From contig NZ_CP108046.1 in NCBI RefSeq assembly GCF_041435115.1, positions 1 to 64,000 of the forward strand: DNA of 64,000 bases. Direction: 5' to 3'. This stretch comes from Streptomyces sp. NBC_00289 (GTDB lineage: Bacteria > Actinomycetota > Actinomycetes > Streptomycetales > Streptomycetaceae). Under the pieces are notes generated by a model that worked only from the letters and a program-made list of their open reading frames with translations, searched no databases and was not told the origin of the DNA. The translations under genes and the position numbers were made by a program. Numbering within the stretch: position 1 is the first letter of the stretch; the number at the start of each line of letters is the position of its first letter. This document shows, piece after piece, positions 42,634 through 51,865 of the stretch.

Positions 42634-43248
42634 GTGACACACGAACACCATGGCCCCAGGCTGGCCGCTGTTCGCTTTCGGAATCGGCGCGCGGCAGCCT
42701 CGGCTCTGCTTGCACTTGCTGCGATCACCCTCGCAGCCGGCTGTTCCTCGAGCGGTGGAACCAAGGCCGACTCGTCGCCAACCCCCAGCAGCGCCCAGCC
42801 CACCGAGACCGTGTCCGCCGACGAGGCGCAAGCCCGCAAGGCCGTCATTGCCGCCTACCAGGGCATGACCGATGAGACGGTCAAGGCTTACGCGAAGTCA
42901 TCCCTCGCCGGGAGCAACATCACTAAGTACGCCACGGGCAAGGCGCTGCGGGACGTGAAGGATGCCGTGTTCATCGACATGCGAAACGGCATCGTCAGCA
43001 AAGGCGAGCCCAAGGTCATCGCGGGCGAGGACGACGTCAGCCTCGGCCCGGGCGGCGGCGAGGCTCAGCGCGCGACGCTGCATGTCTGTTTTGACATGAA
43101 CACTTGGGAGCCGATCAACAAGAGGACCGGCAAGAGCGTTTCGCCTCCCGATCAAGTCAAGCGCTACATCATCACCGCGCACCTCCAGAAGCAGGCTAAC
43201 CAGTGGCGAGTCACTGATGAGAAGGCCAACAAGGAGAGGCCATGCTGA
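42634..43248 (+). CDS. Lipoprotein, first gene of the Tad operon
   Basis: A 204-residue lipoprotein: GTG at 42634 after GGGGAG, a basic N-terminus, a hydrophobic core and lipobox LAAGC near residue 36, then a Ser/Thr-rich linker. The mature part (ARKAVIAAYQGMTDETVKAY; FDMNTWEPINKRTGKSV) resembles the small NTF2-like lipoproteins found before Tad genes in Streptomyces. It overlaps the next gene by 7 bp. It is probably anchored outside the membrane as an assembly factor for the pilus. Confidence 0.7.
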   Translation: MTHEHHGPRLAAVRFRNRRAAASALLALAAITLAAGCSSSGGTKADSSPTPSSAQPTETVSADEAQARKAVIAAYQGMTDETVKAYAKSSLAGSNITKYATGKALRDVKDAVFIDMRNGIVSKGEPKVIAGEDDVSLGPGGGEAQRATLHVCFDMNTWEPINKRTGKSVSPPDQVKRYIITAHLQKQANQWRVTDEKANKERPC

Positions 43249-44177
43249 TTCGACGTGCTGCTGCGGGCGCCGTCGTGGCGACTTTCGCCCTCTTGGCTTC
43301 GGGGCAAACGGTTGCTTACGCAGGCGGGGGCAAGGTGGTGTGCGACCAGACCGGCCGCTGCCGCGTCGTTGCGGACGACACGCAGGCCACGCCCGGCAAA
43401 GGCGGCGATGGCAAGCAGGCCTCAGACGGCGGCGGCTCGACGAAGAAGCCCAAGTGCTACGACAGCAACATGATCAGTGACACCCAAGTCCCTTGTCATT
43501 TAGACGGGCTCGGCGACTGGGTGAACGGCATGAACTGCTACTTCCAGGTGGCCAAGCCGCAGCCCCCTGCGGGCGATCCCCGATGGGAAGGACACGATTC
43601 GAAGGACGGCGCCGTCTACGACGCCTACTGCCCGGACAACCCCAACCGGACCGCCCAATGGTTCGCCCAGCCGCCAGGCGGCGGCGCGGCCGTCGACCCG
43701 GAGGTGCTGGCTCGCGAGGCCGTGAAGAAGATGCGGCTGCTGGGCCCGGACATTGCCAGCCCGCGGGCGGCCGGAAAGTACACGGTGGGTGTGCCGATGT
43801 GGATGTGGGTCAGCCGGAGCGCGACGACGTACGGGCCTCAGTCCGCGTCGGCATCTGCCGGCGCAGTCACTGTGACGGCCACGGCCGAGGTCTCTCAGAT
43901 TGTCTGGGAGATGGGCGACGGCGCCACCGTGACGTGTCACGGCCCCGGCACGGTCTACCGGGCTTCCGCTGGTATGGCAGAGTCCCCGACCTGCGGGCAC
44001 GTGTACTCCAAGACATCGGCTACTGCATCGGGCGGCGAGTACCGGCTCACCGCGACATCGACGTGGACGATCAACTGGACAGTCACCGCTGGCGGAGGCG
44101 GGCAGACCGGCCAGCTCACCCAGACCCAGCAGTCCCAGATGCAGGTGGCGGTCGGCGAAGTCCAGGTCGTCAGGTAA
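43242..44177 (+). CDS. Secreted PKD-like protein of the Tad operon
   Basis: A 311-residue protein with a clear signal peptide (AAAGAVVATFALLASGQTVAYA). The N-terminal part is cysteine-containing (CDQTGRCRVV, KPKCYDSN, CYFQ, YDAYCPDN), and the C-terminal half is a beta-sandwich with WEMGDGATVTC and CGHVYSKTS, reminiscent of PKD folds. It is encoded between the lipoprotein and the CpaB-like gene, a position seen often in actinobacterial Tad clusters. It is likely to be a surface or periplasmic component; its precise function is unknown. Confidence 0.68.
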   Translation: MLIRRAAAGAVVATFALLASGQTVAYAGGGKVVCDQTGRCRVVADDTQATPGKGGDGKQASDGGGSTKKPKCYDSNMISDTQVPCHLDGLGDWVNGMNCYFQVAKPQPPAGDPRWEGHDSKDGAVYDAYCPDNPNRTAQWFAQPPGGGAAVDPEVLAREAVKKMRLLGPDIASPRAAGKYTVGVPMWMWVSRSATTYGPQSASASAGAVTVTATAEVSQIVWEMGDGATVTCHGPGTVYRASAGMAESPTCGHVYSKTSATASGGEYRLTATSTWTINWTVTAGGGGQTGQLTQTQQSQMQVAVGEVQVVR

Positions 44178-44198
44178 CGCCGCCGGAAGGACAGAACG

Positions 44199-44897
44199 GT
44201 GAGCAAGACGCAAGTAGACACAGCCCCGAACGGTGTCCCTCAGCAGGGACGAGTGGCTGGGCCCGTGGCCCCGCCCCGGGTGTCGGCTCGTAGGCGACGA
44301 CCAGGCGTCATCGCCTTGTCGCTGGCGCTGATCGCCGCCGGTGGCGCTGGAGTTGCCGTCCTTTTGCTGCAGGTTGGCAACCGCACGGATGTGGTGACCG
44401 TGGTCCGCGACGTCCAGGTGGGCCAAGTCCTCACCGAGGACGACCTGGGCAAGGCATCCGTCGCCCTGGACCCGGCCGTCAAGGCGGTACGCGTCGACGA
44501 CCTCAGGTCAGTGGTGGGCAAGCGGGCCGCCGTGGAGCTCAAGCCCGGCTCCCTACTCGCTCCCTCGCAGGTGACCAAGGACAACCTGGTGAAGGCCGGT
44601 GAGCAGTTGGTGCCGATCGGCCTGGAGCCCAAGCAGATTCCTGCCACCGCGCTGGTGCCGGGCCAGAAGGTTGAGCTGGTGCATGTTCCGGCTCAGGGTT
44701 CGACGGACACTGGTGAGAAGTCCGATGCCGCACCGCAGACGATCGACGGCCGGGTTGTGAAGGCCTCCAGTGCTGCTCCTGGCACAGGAATCGTGGTCGT
44801 CGACGTGGCCACCTCCGCCACGGACGGTCCCACGGCGGCCGCTTGGGTGTCGGCTGGCACCTTGCGCATGGTCCTCGCCGCCCCGGACGGTGGCTGA
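44199..44897 (+). CDS. SAF-domain CpaB/RcpC-like pilus assembly protein
   Basis: A 232-residue protein starting GTG at 44199. One membrane segment (PGVIALSLALIAAGGAGVAVLLL, about 36-58) is followed by an SAF domain (VRDVQVGQVLTEDDLGKASV; GKRAAVELKPGSLLAPSQV), as in CpaB/RcpC. In Tad systems CpaB shapes the outer pilus passage; in Gram-positives it probably supports the fibre at the membrane exterior. Its stop overlaps the ATG of the CpaE-like gene. Confidence 0.78.
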   Translation: MSKTQVDTAPNGVPQQGRVAGPVAPPRVSARRRRPGVIALSLALIAAGGAGVAVLLLQVGNRTDVVTVVRDVQVGQVLTEDDLGKASVALDPAVKAVRVDDLRSVVGKRAAVELKPGSLLAPSQVTKDNLVKAGEQLVPIGLEPKQIPATALVPGQKVELVHVPAQGSTDTGEKSDAAPQTIDGRVVKASSAAPGTGIVVVDVATSATDGPTAAAWVSAGTLRMVLAAPDGG

Positions 44898-45724
44898 TGG
44901 CTGTCATCGCACTGGCAGGCTGCAGTGGTGCGCCAGGTGTGACCACGAGTGCTCTCGCCTTGTTGTTGTCCTGGCCGCTGGAGCCGGGCCGGCGGATGAT
45001 CCTGGCCGAGTGCGACCCCGACGGCAGCGCTGTACTGCACGGTCTGTTGCAGGGCACGCTCGGCGACCGGTATGGGCTGCGCAACCTTTCCGTCGCTGCG
45101 CGGCAGGGCGAACTCGGCGACGCGTTCTTCCGTCAGCTGATCGACCTGAGCAGCGACGAAGGGAAGAAGGAGTCGCCGCGCGACCGGCTGCTGCTGCCGG
45201 GTATCACCGATCCCGCGCAGGCAGCGAGCCTGGGCTCCGTGTGGAAGGCCCTGGGCGTCATCTTCCGCGGCATCGAGGCCGAGCACGGGCACGACGTTCT
45301 GATCGACCTCGGTCGCCGGGGGGCGTTCGGCCCGTCCGGTGTCCTGGCCGAGCAGGCCGACGCCGTGTTCGTGGTGGTGCGCAACACCCTGCGCTGTCTG
45401 CAGGCAGCCGAGGGGCGGGTTCGCGCGCTGGAAGAGCGGGTCGGTGACGTCAGCGTGCTGATGATCAATGAGGGCCCGTATCCTGCGGGTGAGGTGCAGC
45501 GCGTGCTGCAGGTGCCGGTGGTCGCGACGCTGCCGTACGCGCCGAAGGACGCCAAGGTGCTGTCCGACGGCGCGGAACGGCCGCGCCACTTCACCAAGTC
45601 ACCGCTGATGAAGGCCGCCCGGACGGGCAGCACCTTGCTGGTCCAGCGGGCGGTAACGCGTCGGGCCCGCCTCGATCCGGGCGGCGTGCACGCCGCGGAG
45701 GGTGAGGTGACCCGTGCGCGGTAG
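44897..45724 (+). CDS. CpaE/TadZ-like ParA-family ATPase
   Basis: A 275-residue protein of the MinD/ParA superfamily. The P-loop is AGCSGAPGVTTSALAL at residues 6-21 and lacks the usual lysine of KGGVGK; the second motif is LAECDPDGSAVL and the third DVLIDLGRRG. In Tad systems CpaE/TadZ places the apparatus in the cell. Coupled to its neighbours by overlaps at both ends. It is not likely to be the partner of the distant ParB-like protein. Confidence 0.75.
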   Translation: MAVIALAGCSGAPGVTTSALALLLSWPLEPGRRMILAECDPDGSAVLHGLLQGTLGDRYGLRNLSVAARQGELGDAFFRQLIDLSSDEGKKESPRDRLLLPGITDPAQAASLGSVWKALGVIFRGIEAEHGHDVLIDLGRRGAFGPSGVLAEQADAVFVVVRNTLRCLQAAEGRVRALEERVGDVSVLMINEGPYPAGEVQRVLQVPVVATLPYAPKDAKVLSDGAERPRHFTKSPLMKAARTGSTLLVQRAVTRRARLDPGGVHAAEGEVTRAR

Positions 45725-47213
45725 ACCTCTGCACACCGATCCGACAGTGGCGCCGCCGCCCGGCCGCCCCCAGCAGGCGTGGCCGCACCAGGCAAACGGC
45801 ACCCCCGCCCCTGCCGGCGCCGCGTCGAGTACCCACGCGCTCGGCACCACAGCGCCTCAGGTCACCGTCGACTACAAGGTCGCCAGGCACATCGCGGCGC
45901 AGGTCGCCAAGCAGCGCGAGGAGCTGCTGAAGACCACGCCCGACATGGATCGGGCAAGCGAAGAGCAGCGCTGCCTGGACTGGATCAACGAGGCGGTCGC
46001 GCTCTGGTCGGACGCGCAGGCGATGGCGCCGCAGGAGGACGAAGCCCTGCGCCGTGCCGTCTACGACCTTCTCTTCCGTGCCGGCAGGTTGCAGCCGTAT
46101 CTGGACGATGACCGGGTCGAGGACATCATCATCCAGGGCCCGAAGGAGGTGTGGCTCGACTACGGCGACGGTGAACGCCGCATGGTCGGGCCGATCGCCG
46201 ACTCCGAAGAGGAACTCCTGGAACTGCTGCGGGAGCTGGCCCGCGATTCCGGGCACAACGAACGCACCATCTCCACGGCAAACCCCACCCTCGCTCTGTC
46301 CCTGCAGGACGGCTCCCGCCTGCAGGCCATCACCGGACTCGGACCGATGACCTACGCGGTCATCCGCCGGCACCGCATCTCCCACGCCGACCTGGACGAC
46401 CTGGTCCGGCTGGGCACGATCGACCCGATCCTGCGGGAGTTTTTGGGCGCGTGCGTGCGCGCGGAGAAGAACATCATGATCGCGGGGAAGCAGAAGGCCG
46501 GGAAGACGACGCTGCTGCGGGCGATGCTCAAGGAATTCGACCCCGAGACGCGGTTTGCCACCATCCAGACCGAGGACGAGCTGTTCGCCCACCAAAACGG
46601 CTACCACCGGCAGGTGGTGTCTCTGGTCGGGCGGGAGTCCAACGGGGAGAAGGACGTCACCGGGCGTGGCGCCGGCGAGGTCACGCTCCTGGACCTGATG
46701 CATCCGGCGCTGCGGATGTCGCTGGAGCGGATCGTGGTCGGTGAGGTCCGCGGCCCGGAGGTCGTCGCGATGATGCAGGCGCTGACGAACGGCTCGGGCG
46801 GCAATCTGTGCACCATCCACGCCCGGCGCCCGGACATCATCTTCGACCGGATCGCCGAGCTGTATGCGCTGGCCCAGGACAATCTATCCGAGCAGCTGGC
46901 CTACCGGCAGACGGCGAACGGTCTGGACTTCATCGTGTACGTCGACATGACGGACGAGACGCAGATCGGCGGCCGCCGCCACCGCTACGTTTCCCACGTC
47001 CTGGAGCTGACCGGAATCGGCGAGTCGGGCCGTCCCGCCACCAACGAAGTCTTCGCCCCAGGCGGCGAGTTCGGGGAGCTGCGGGCAGTGCCGCGGATGG
47101 ATCCGGGTTGTGTGGACGACCTGCGGCGTGTCGGTTTCGACTCGTCGTTGCTGCAGCAGCCCTATGGATCCTGGCAGGCGCCTCTGCCGCTGAAGGTGGG
47201 GGCCGGGCGATGA
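45714..47213 (+). CDS. tadA: TadA/CpaF pilus assembly ATPase
   Basis: A 499-residue VirB11/PulE-family ATPase, GTG start overlapping the previous gene. Walker A is AGKQKAGKTTLLRAML at about 257, the Asp box lies near PETRFATIQTEDE, Walker B is LERIVVGEVRGPEVV at about 340, and the His box is GGNLCTIHARRP at about 360. It is the cytoplasmic motor that extrudes the pilus. It is followed by tadB with a 4-bp overlap. Confidence 0.88.
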   Translation: MRGRPLHTDPTVAPPPGRPQQAWPHQANGTPAPAGAASSTHALGTTAPQVTVDYKVARHIAAQVAKQREELLKTTPDMDRASEEQRCLDWINEAVALWSDAQAMAPQEDEALRRAVYDLLFRAGRLQPYLDDDRVEDIIIQGPKEVWLDYGDGERRMVGPIADSEEELLELLRELARDSGHNERTISTANPTLALSLQDGSRLQAITGLGPMTYAVIRRHRISHADLDDLVRLGTIDPILREFLGACVRAEKNIMIAGKQKAGKTTLLRAMLKEFDPETRFATIQTEDELFAHQNGYHRQVVSLVGRESNGEKDVTGRGAGEVTLLDLMHPALRMSLERIVVGEVRGPEVVAMMQALTNGSGGNLCTIHARRPDIIFDRIAELYALAQDNLSEQLAYRQTANGLDFIVYVDMTDETQIGGRRHRYVSHVLELTGIGESGRPATNEVFAPGGEFGELRAVPRMDPGCVDDLRRVGFDSSLLQQPYGSWQAPLPLKVGAGR

Positions 47214-48160
47214 TCCTGCTGTTCGGGCTGCTGTCTGGCATGGCCGTCATCGGCGGGCTGGTCGGTGTCGTGGCCGGGTTCGTGGGCACGACGGCACCGC
47301 GACGGGCCCCGCTGCGGCAGCGGTGGCGGTCTTGGGGCACCAGAAAGGACCAGAGCGAGGATGTTCGGCTGCGTCGGCGGACTCTCGCCGCCGCAGGGGT
47401 CGTGGTCTTCGTGGGCGTGTGGCTGGTCTCCGGGAACTTCGTAGGCGGTGCGCTGCTGGGCGCGGCCGTCATCGGCGTGCCCTGGCTGATCACCCCGGCG
47501 CAAATGGCGCAGGAACGCATCGGCCAGCTGGAGGGCTTGAGTGAGTGGACCCAGCGGCTGGCCGGCCTCCTGCGCCTGGGCATGGGTCTGGAACAGGCGA
47601 TGATCACCAGCCGTCAGGGCGCTCCGGAGGAACTGTCCCCGCAGATCGTCAACCTGTCCGACCGGCTGCGCTTGGGGTGGCGGCCGGAGTTGGCGCTGCG
47701 CTCGTTCGCCGATGAACTGGACGATGTCACTTCGGACAAGGTGGTCGCCGCGCTCGTCCTGTCGGTCAACGACCGTGGCCCGGGCCTGGCCCAGGCGCTG
47801 GAGGACTTGGCGGGGACGGTCCGCGACGAAGTCGCGAAGAAGCGCGCCATCGAGGCCGACCGGGCCAAGCCGCGGACCACGGTGCGCTGGATGACCATCA
47901 TCACCGTGGGTGTCGTGGTGGCCGGGTTCTTCGTGCCGTCCTATACCAAGCCGTACTCCACGCTGCTGGGACAGTTGGTGCTGGCCTTTCTGACAGCCGG
48001 GTTCATCGCAGTCCTCGCTCTGATGCGGCAGCTGGGCTCCTTCCGCCGCCTCCCGCGTTTCTTGATCGCCGACCCGTCCAGCACAGTCCGCCTGCCTGCG
48101 CCCGCGACGGAGCCTGATGTCCCGGTCGCTGGCCGCGAGCCGGAAGGAATCAGCTCGTGA
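47210..48160 (+). CDS. tadB: TadB pilus platform protein
   Basis: A 316-residue membrane protein with the type II secretion F domain: LSEWTQRLAGLLRLGMGLEQ, then SDRLRLGWRPELALRSFADE and VNDRGPGLAQALEDLAGTVR. Membrane segments lie at the N-terminus, about 60-95 and 230-285. With the neighbouring TadC it forms the inner-membrane platform. It overlaps both neighbours by 4 bp. Confidence 0.85.
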   Translation: MILLFGLLSGMAVIGGLVGVVAGFVGTTAPRRAPLRQRWRSWGTRKDQSEDVRLRRRTLAAAGVVVFVGVWLVSGNFVGGALLGAAVIGVPWLITPAQMAQERIGQLEGLSEWTQRLAGLLRLGMGLEQAMITSRQGAPEELSPQIVNLSDRLRLGWRPELALRSFADELDDVTSDKVVAALVLSVNDRGPGLAQALEDLAGTVRDEVAKKRAIEADRAKPRTTVRWMTIITVGVVVAGFFVPSYTKPYSTLLGQLVLAFLTAGFIAVLALMRQLGSFRRLPRFLIADPSSTVRLPAPATEPDVPVAGREPEGISS

Positions 48161-49041
48161 ATCTGCTTCCTGTCGTCCTGAGCGGCGGTACGGTCGGCGC
48201 CGGCCTGGCTGTGCTGGTGCGGGAACTCCTACGTCCCCAGCCCGCATTGGGGCCGGCCCTCGCGCGCAGCGCCCCGGCCACTCTGACCATGCCCGAACCG
48301 GAGTTGGACCGCGAGGAAGTGTGGGGGCGGTGGCTGCTGGCCCGCCTCGAGCGCCTGCCCGGTGTCCGGATCCCCAGCACCAACCTGGCCCTGCTCGGGC
48401 AGGGGCCGGGCCAGTTCATGCTCAAGAAGACGGCTCTTGCCGCTCTCGGCCTGCTCTGCCCGGTGATCGCGACGATTCCATGGATCATCGCGGGCGTCTC
48501 CCTGCCGTTCTACGTTCCCGCCGGGGTCGGACTCCTCATCGCGGGACTGCTGTTCATCACGCCCGATCTCGCGGTGCGTGACCAGGCCAAGCGGGCGCGG
48601 GAGGAGTTCGCGCACGCTCTGTCCGCCTACCTGGACCTGGTCGCGCTCAAGCGGGCCGCCGACGCCGGCCCTGCGGAGGCACTGGAGAAGGCGGCCGAGG
48701 TCGGCCGCGGATGGCCCTTCCTCTATCTGCAGGCGGCGCTGCGCCGGGCCCGGCTGGAGAAGATCCCGCCGTACCAGGCGCTCACGGAGCTCTCCGCCGA
48801 GTACGACCTGCCCGTTCTGGACGACGTCGCCGACATCATGCGCGGCAGCGCGACCGACGGAGCCGCCGTCTACAAGGCGCTGCGGGCACGTACGGCCGCC
48901 CTCAACGCCGAGTTGCTCGCCGACCAAGCCGCGGAGGCCAACGCCGCCAGCGAGAAGATGACCGCTCCGGGAGCGCTGCTCGCCGTCCTGGTCATGCTTC
49001 TGATGGCTTTTCCTGCAGTCATCCGCATGCTCACCGTCTAG
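48157..49041 (+). CDS. tadC: TadC pilus platform protein
   Basis: A 294-residue platform protein, GTG start overlapping tadB. It has an N-terminal anchor, two central membrane segments (about 90-132), the F-domain part (FAHALSAYLDLVALKRAADAG; PYQALTELSAEYDLPVLDDV) and a C-terminal membrane segment (PGALLAVLVMLLMAFPAVIR). It pairs with TadB. A 46-bp gap with AAGGAGCAAGGAG leads to the pilin gene. Confidence 0.85.
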   Translation: MNLLPVVLSGGTVGAGLAVLVRELLRPQPALGPALARSAPATLTMPEPELDREEVWGRWLLARLERLPGVRIPSTNLALLGQGPGQFMLKKTALAALGLLCPVIATIPWIIAGVSLPFYVPAGVGLLIAGLLFITPDLAVRDQAKRAREEFAHALSAYLDLVALKRAADAGPAEALEKAAEVGRGWPFLYLQAALRRARLEKIPPYQALTELSAEYDLPVLDDVADIMRGSATDGAAVYKALRARTAALNAELLADQAAEANAASEKMTAPGALLAVLVMLLMAFPAVIRMLTV

Positions 49042-49087
49042 ACCATCTCGACTTACTGAACCGCTGAAGGAGCAAGGAGTACCGATC

Positions 49088-49303
49088 ATGAAGCACACCG
49101 CAGCCCGTACCTACCGTGCGGTGCACTGGGCGACCACTCGTCTGCAGGAGAGCCTGGAGGAGGCCAAGCGGCGACCGGACCGCGGGGACATCAGCACCAC
49201 GACCGTCATCATCTGGGTCGCCGCTGTCACCGGCGCGGTACTGATCGCCGGGACCATCGCCATCGTGATCGCCAAGTACAACGGCAAGCTCAATGGACTG
49301 TGA
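49088..49303 (+). CDS. Flp-like small pilin
   Basis: A 71-residue protein, ATG at 49088. A basic, helical N-terminus (VHWATTRLQESLEEAKRRPD) is followed by GDISTTTVIIWVAAVTGAVLIAG, a hydrophobic pilin-like helix preceded by the glycine at which a prepilin peptidase could cut, and a short polar tail. Size, composition and position between tadC and tadE fit the major Flp subunit. No prepilin peptidase gene is seen in the window. Confidence 0.7.
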   Translation: MKHTAARTYRAVHWATTRLQESLEEAKRRPDRGDISTTTVIIWVAAVTGAVLIAGTIAIVIAKYNGKLNGL

Positions 49304-49306
49304 CCG

Positions 49307-49735
49307 ATGACGATTCGTCCCGAGCGGCTGACCGATTGGTGGCAGGGGCGACGATGGCGCGACGATCACGGTGACACCAGCATCCAGATGGCGATCATCT
49401 TTCCGTTCGTGCTGCTCGCCACGGTCGCCGTCATCCAAGCCTCCATGTGGTACTACGCCCGGCAGATCGCGCTGACCGCTGCCCGTGAGGGAGCCACCGC
49501 GGCGCGCGCCTACCAGGCGAGTGCGGCCGACGGTGCCGCGCAGGCGCGGAGCGTGCTGGAGCGCAGCGCGGGAGACAGCCTGGGCAACTACAGCGTGTCC
49601 GCCAGCAGCGACGGTCAGCGTGTCCAGGTACGGGTGTCGGGAACGGCGATGTCCATGATCCCGGGGGTTTCCTGCCTGCATGTCACCCAGTCGGCGTCCG
49701 GGGCCGTGGAGCGCTGGACGGTCATCGGCCGTTAG
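49307..49735 (+). CDS. TadE-like pseudopilin
   Basis: A 142-residue TadE-family protein: DHGDTSIQMAIIFPFVLLATVA is the processed pilin-like helix, followed by YARQIALTAAREGATAARAY and a beta-rich tail. It starts 3 bp after the Flp-like gene. It is the last Tad gene before the minus-strand recombinase cassette; the next TadE-like gene lies 3.4 kb on. Confidence 0.8.
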   Translation: MTIRPERLTDWWQGRRWRDDHGDTSIQMAIIFPFVLLATVAVIQASMWYYARQIALTAAREGATAARAYQASAADGAAQARSVLERSAGDSLGNYSVSASSDGQRVQVRVSGTAMSMIPGVSCLHVTQSASGAVERWTVIGR

Positions 49736-49801
49736 TTCGTGATTTCTGAAGGGTGGATTGCGGCGAACCCACGGAAAGGGGTGCCACTGATGGCTATTGG
49801 A

Positions 49802-51550
49802 TCATTGAGTTCGCGAACTCGACCGGTGTTGGGCCGTGTCGCGTTCGAAGAGTCGGCGCACTTCGGGGTTCTCGAGGGAGCTGGTGTAGCGGACCGCGCC
49901 GGGAATGCTCATGTCGAAGAGGTCGCAGACGCGTCGGAGATCTCCGTCAGTGGCGAGCACTTCGTCGAGGATCCGGTCTTCGCGCAGATGCCTCGGGGTC
50001 ATACCCAAGAGGCGGTGGAACCACATCGGTCCTACTGGGTCGGTGCGTGGGGCGGTCTGCAGGTTGATGATCAGGTGCGGGTTGAGAGTGCGGGGCCAAC
50101 GCCGCTGCCGGTGGTCGAGGTATGCGGTCAGCCGCTGTTGAACCGGGCGGGCCAGCGGAATGTCTCGCTCGTCGAGGTGCAGTCGGCCGTCGTGGATGTC
50201 GGCCAGGTGCAGGCGGCGGATCTGTCCCGGCATCAGCGCGTGGAAGACCAGCAGTGCGGAGACGAGGGCGGCTGTGGGGTGCGAGCTGTCCAGACGTTCG
50301 CGTACGACCACGGGTGCCAGGGGCAGCGGGTCGCGGCCCTCGGCCCTGAGGGTGCGGAGGCGGGCGGTGGGGTTGGTGAACACGACCTTGCTTGCTTTGA
50401 GGATGCGGAAGAGCGAGCGAAGTCCCTGGCTCTGATGCGAGCGGTCGGTGCCGCTGTGGGGAAGCACGTCCAGCACGTGCTCTCGGGTGATCTCCCTCAG
50501 GGTCGTGTGGCCCGTCGCGGCCCACTGCTCGAGCGCGGGCAAGGACCACAGAAGCAGAAGACGGATGGTCTTGTGGTCGCGAGGCTGGCTGCGCGGAGGG
50601 GTGCTGCTGCCGTTCAGCAGGATGTCGAACCAGGTCCGCAGTTCCTCAGCCATGGGGGCGGGCAGACCGGCGGTCTTCCGGTCGAACCACGGCACCACGG
50701 CGGAGACGAGGTCGTCCTCCAGGAGGCCGACGGCCGCCAGGACCCTGCCGATCTGAGCAGCGGGCAGTCTGATCGAGGAGAGGGCCTGGACGTCCTGGGC
50801 CCGGATCGGTGCGCCGGGCGTGTCCTGGGTGCCCAGCAGGATCCGGATGCCGTGACGGACGCGGTTGGTGGGGCTCTTCGTCCAGCCGTGCTGTGCCGCC
50901 CGCTGAAGGGTGAAGTGGTCGAGGAAGGCTGCCGCGCCGAGGTCAGGTGGCTCGGGAAAGGAACGGCGAAGGCCTGTGGCGAGGTCGCGCGGGAGATCGA
51001 ACAGAACCGTCTGCCGGTGCTCCACCGGTACCGGGTGGGCGAGGGTGACAGCGGCTGTAGAGCGTGGGCCCGCCGCGCGGAGGTTGCGGGTGGGCAGGGC
51101 GAAGTACAGCTGCTGGCCGTGCCGGTTGGCTTCGGCGGCCGGGAAGTACTTCGCGTGGCGTCGGACGCGTTCAGCGACGGTCTGCCGCCAGCACAGCCGG
51201 CATGTTCCGCCCGGTTTGGTGGGGCGGCGGTGTTCACAGAACGGGCAGGTGGCGACCGGGTAGTGCTCGGGCCGTGCGCGCCACGAAGTGCAGCCCTTGC
51301 ACAGCCAGTTGCCGCGCCGGGTCACGCCCCAGGCATGGCAGTCCCGGCAGGAGCCCGGCGGCTGGGGAGCGAAGTGGTGGCAGAGCCGGCACAGGCCGCT
51401 GGAGTAGTAGTCGCGGTCCGATCCACAGTCCCGGCAGCGCGGCGGGACGTGCGGACCATCAGGCATGCAGTCGTAGCAGAGGTCGGACCGGCTGGTGGCG
51501 ACCGGCTTGGTGCGGCATCCCGGACAGATGCGCGGGTGGTTGCGCGTCAT
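49802..51550 (-). CDS. Large zinc-finger, recombinase-like protein
   Basis: A 582-residue protein whose ATG at 51550 overlaps the stop of the HTH gene (ATGA). The first 150 residues hold several Cys pairs (CPGCRTKP, CYDCMPDG, CRDCGSDRDYY, CRLCHHF, CRDCHAWG, CPFCEHRR, CRLCWRQ), i.e. four or more zinc knuckles. The rest resembles a tyrosine-recombinase fold (ALLVFHALMPGQIRRLHLADI and a C-terminal helical part), but I do not see a full R-H-R-H-Y set. It may be the partner recombinase of the gene at 51866. Confidence 0.62.
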   Translation of the reverse strand: MTRNHPRICPGCRTKPVATSRSDLCYDCMPDGPHVPPRCRDCGSDRDYYSSGLCRLCHHFAPQPPGSCRDCHAWGVTRRGNWLCKGCTSWRARPEHYPVATCPFCEHRRPTKPGGTCRLCWRQTVAERVRRHAKYFPAAEANRHGQQLYFALPTRNLRAAGPRSTAAVTLAHPVPVEHRQTVLFDLPRDLATGLRRSFPEPPDLGAAAFLDHFTLQRAAQHGWTKSPTNRVRHGIRILLGTQDTPGAPIRAQDVQALSSIRLPAAQIGRVLAAVGLLEDDLVSAVVPWFDRKTAGLPAPMAEELRTWFDILLNGSSTPPRSQPRDHKTIRLLLLWSLPALEQWAATGHTTLREITREHVLDVLPHSGTDRSHQSQGLRSLFRILKASKVVFTNPTARLRTLRAEGRDPLPLAPVVVRERLDSSHPTAALVSALLVFHALMPGQIRRLHLADIHDGRLHLDERDIPLARPVQQRLTAYLDHRQRRWPRTLNPHLIINLQTAPRTDPVGPMWFHRLLGMTPRHLREDRILDEVLATDGDLRRVCDLFDMSIPGAVRYTSSLENPEVRRLFERDTAQHRSSSRTQ

Positions 51551-51861
51551 GCCGGGGGCGCCGAGCGGTTGCGCCCGAACCGCGGCGTGATCACCGGCCC
51601 GCCCACTGCCTCGGCGGGCTGTGCCGGTTTGCGGGCCGCGACTTTGTCCGGTTCGCAGATAAGCAGGTCGGTGGGGCTGCATTCCAGGACGGCGCAGAGC
51701 ACGTCGAGGTCATCGAGCCGGATGGTCGTCGGAGTACCGGTCCACAGCGCCGACATCTTGCCGGCGCTGATCTCCAGGCCGGCTTCGGAGAGCCGGCGGC
51801 GCAGTTCGGTGGACTTCCAGATGCCCTGTTCGGCTGCTCTCATGCGAAGTTGCCAGCGCAT
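51547..51861 (-). CDS. Small Cro/CI-type helix-turn-helix protein
   Basis: A 104-residue protein, ATG at 51861 after GGCGAGGTG. RRRLSEAGLEISAGKMSALW and the following DLDVLCAVLECSPTDLL form an XRE-type helix-turn-helix as in small phage-like repressors. It is sandwiched between the two recombinase genes and translated with the downstream one. It probably controls the cassette or assists excision. Confidence 0.75.
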   Translation of the reverse strand: MRWQLRMRAAEQGIWKSTELRRRLSEAGLEISAGKMSALWTGTPTTIRLDDLDVLCAVLECSPTDLLICEPDKVAARKPAQPAEAVGGPVITPRFGRNRSAPPA

Positions 51862-51865
51862 CGGG

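Noticed and set aside
12808..45724. ParA/ParB partition pair made of the genes at 12.8 and 44.9 kb
   Set aside because: They are 30 kb apart, and the ParA-like gene sits inside the Tad operon with a CpaE-type degenerate P-loop.
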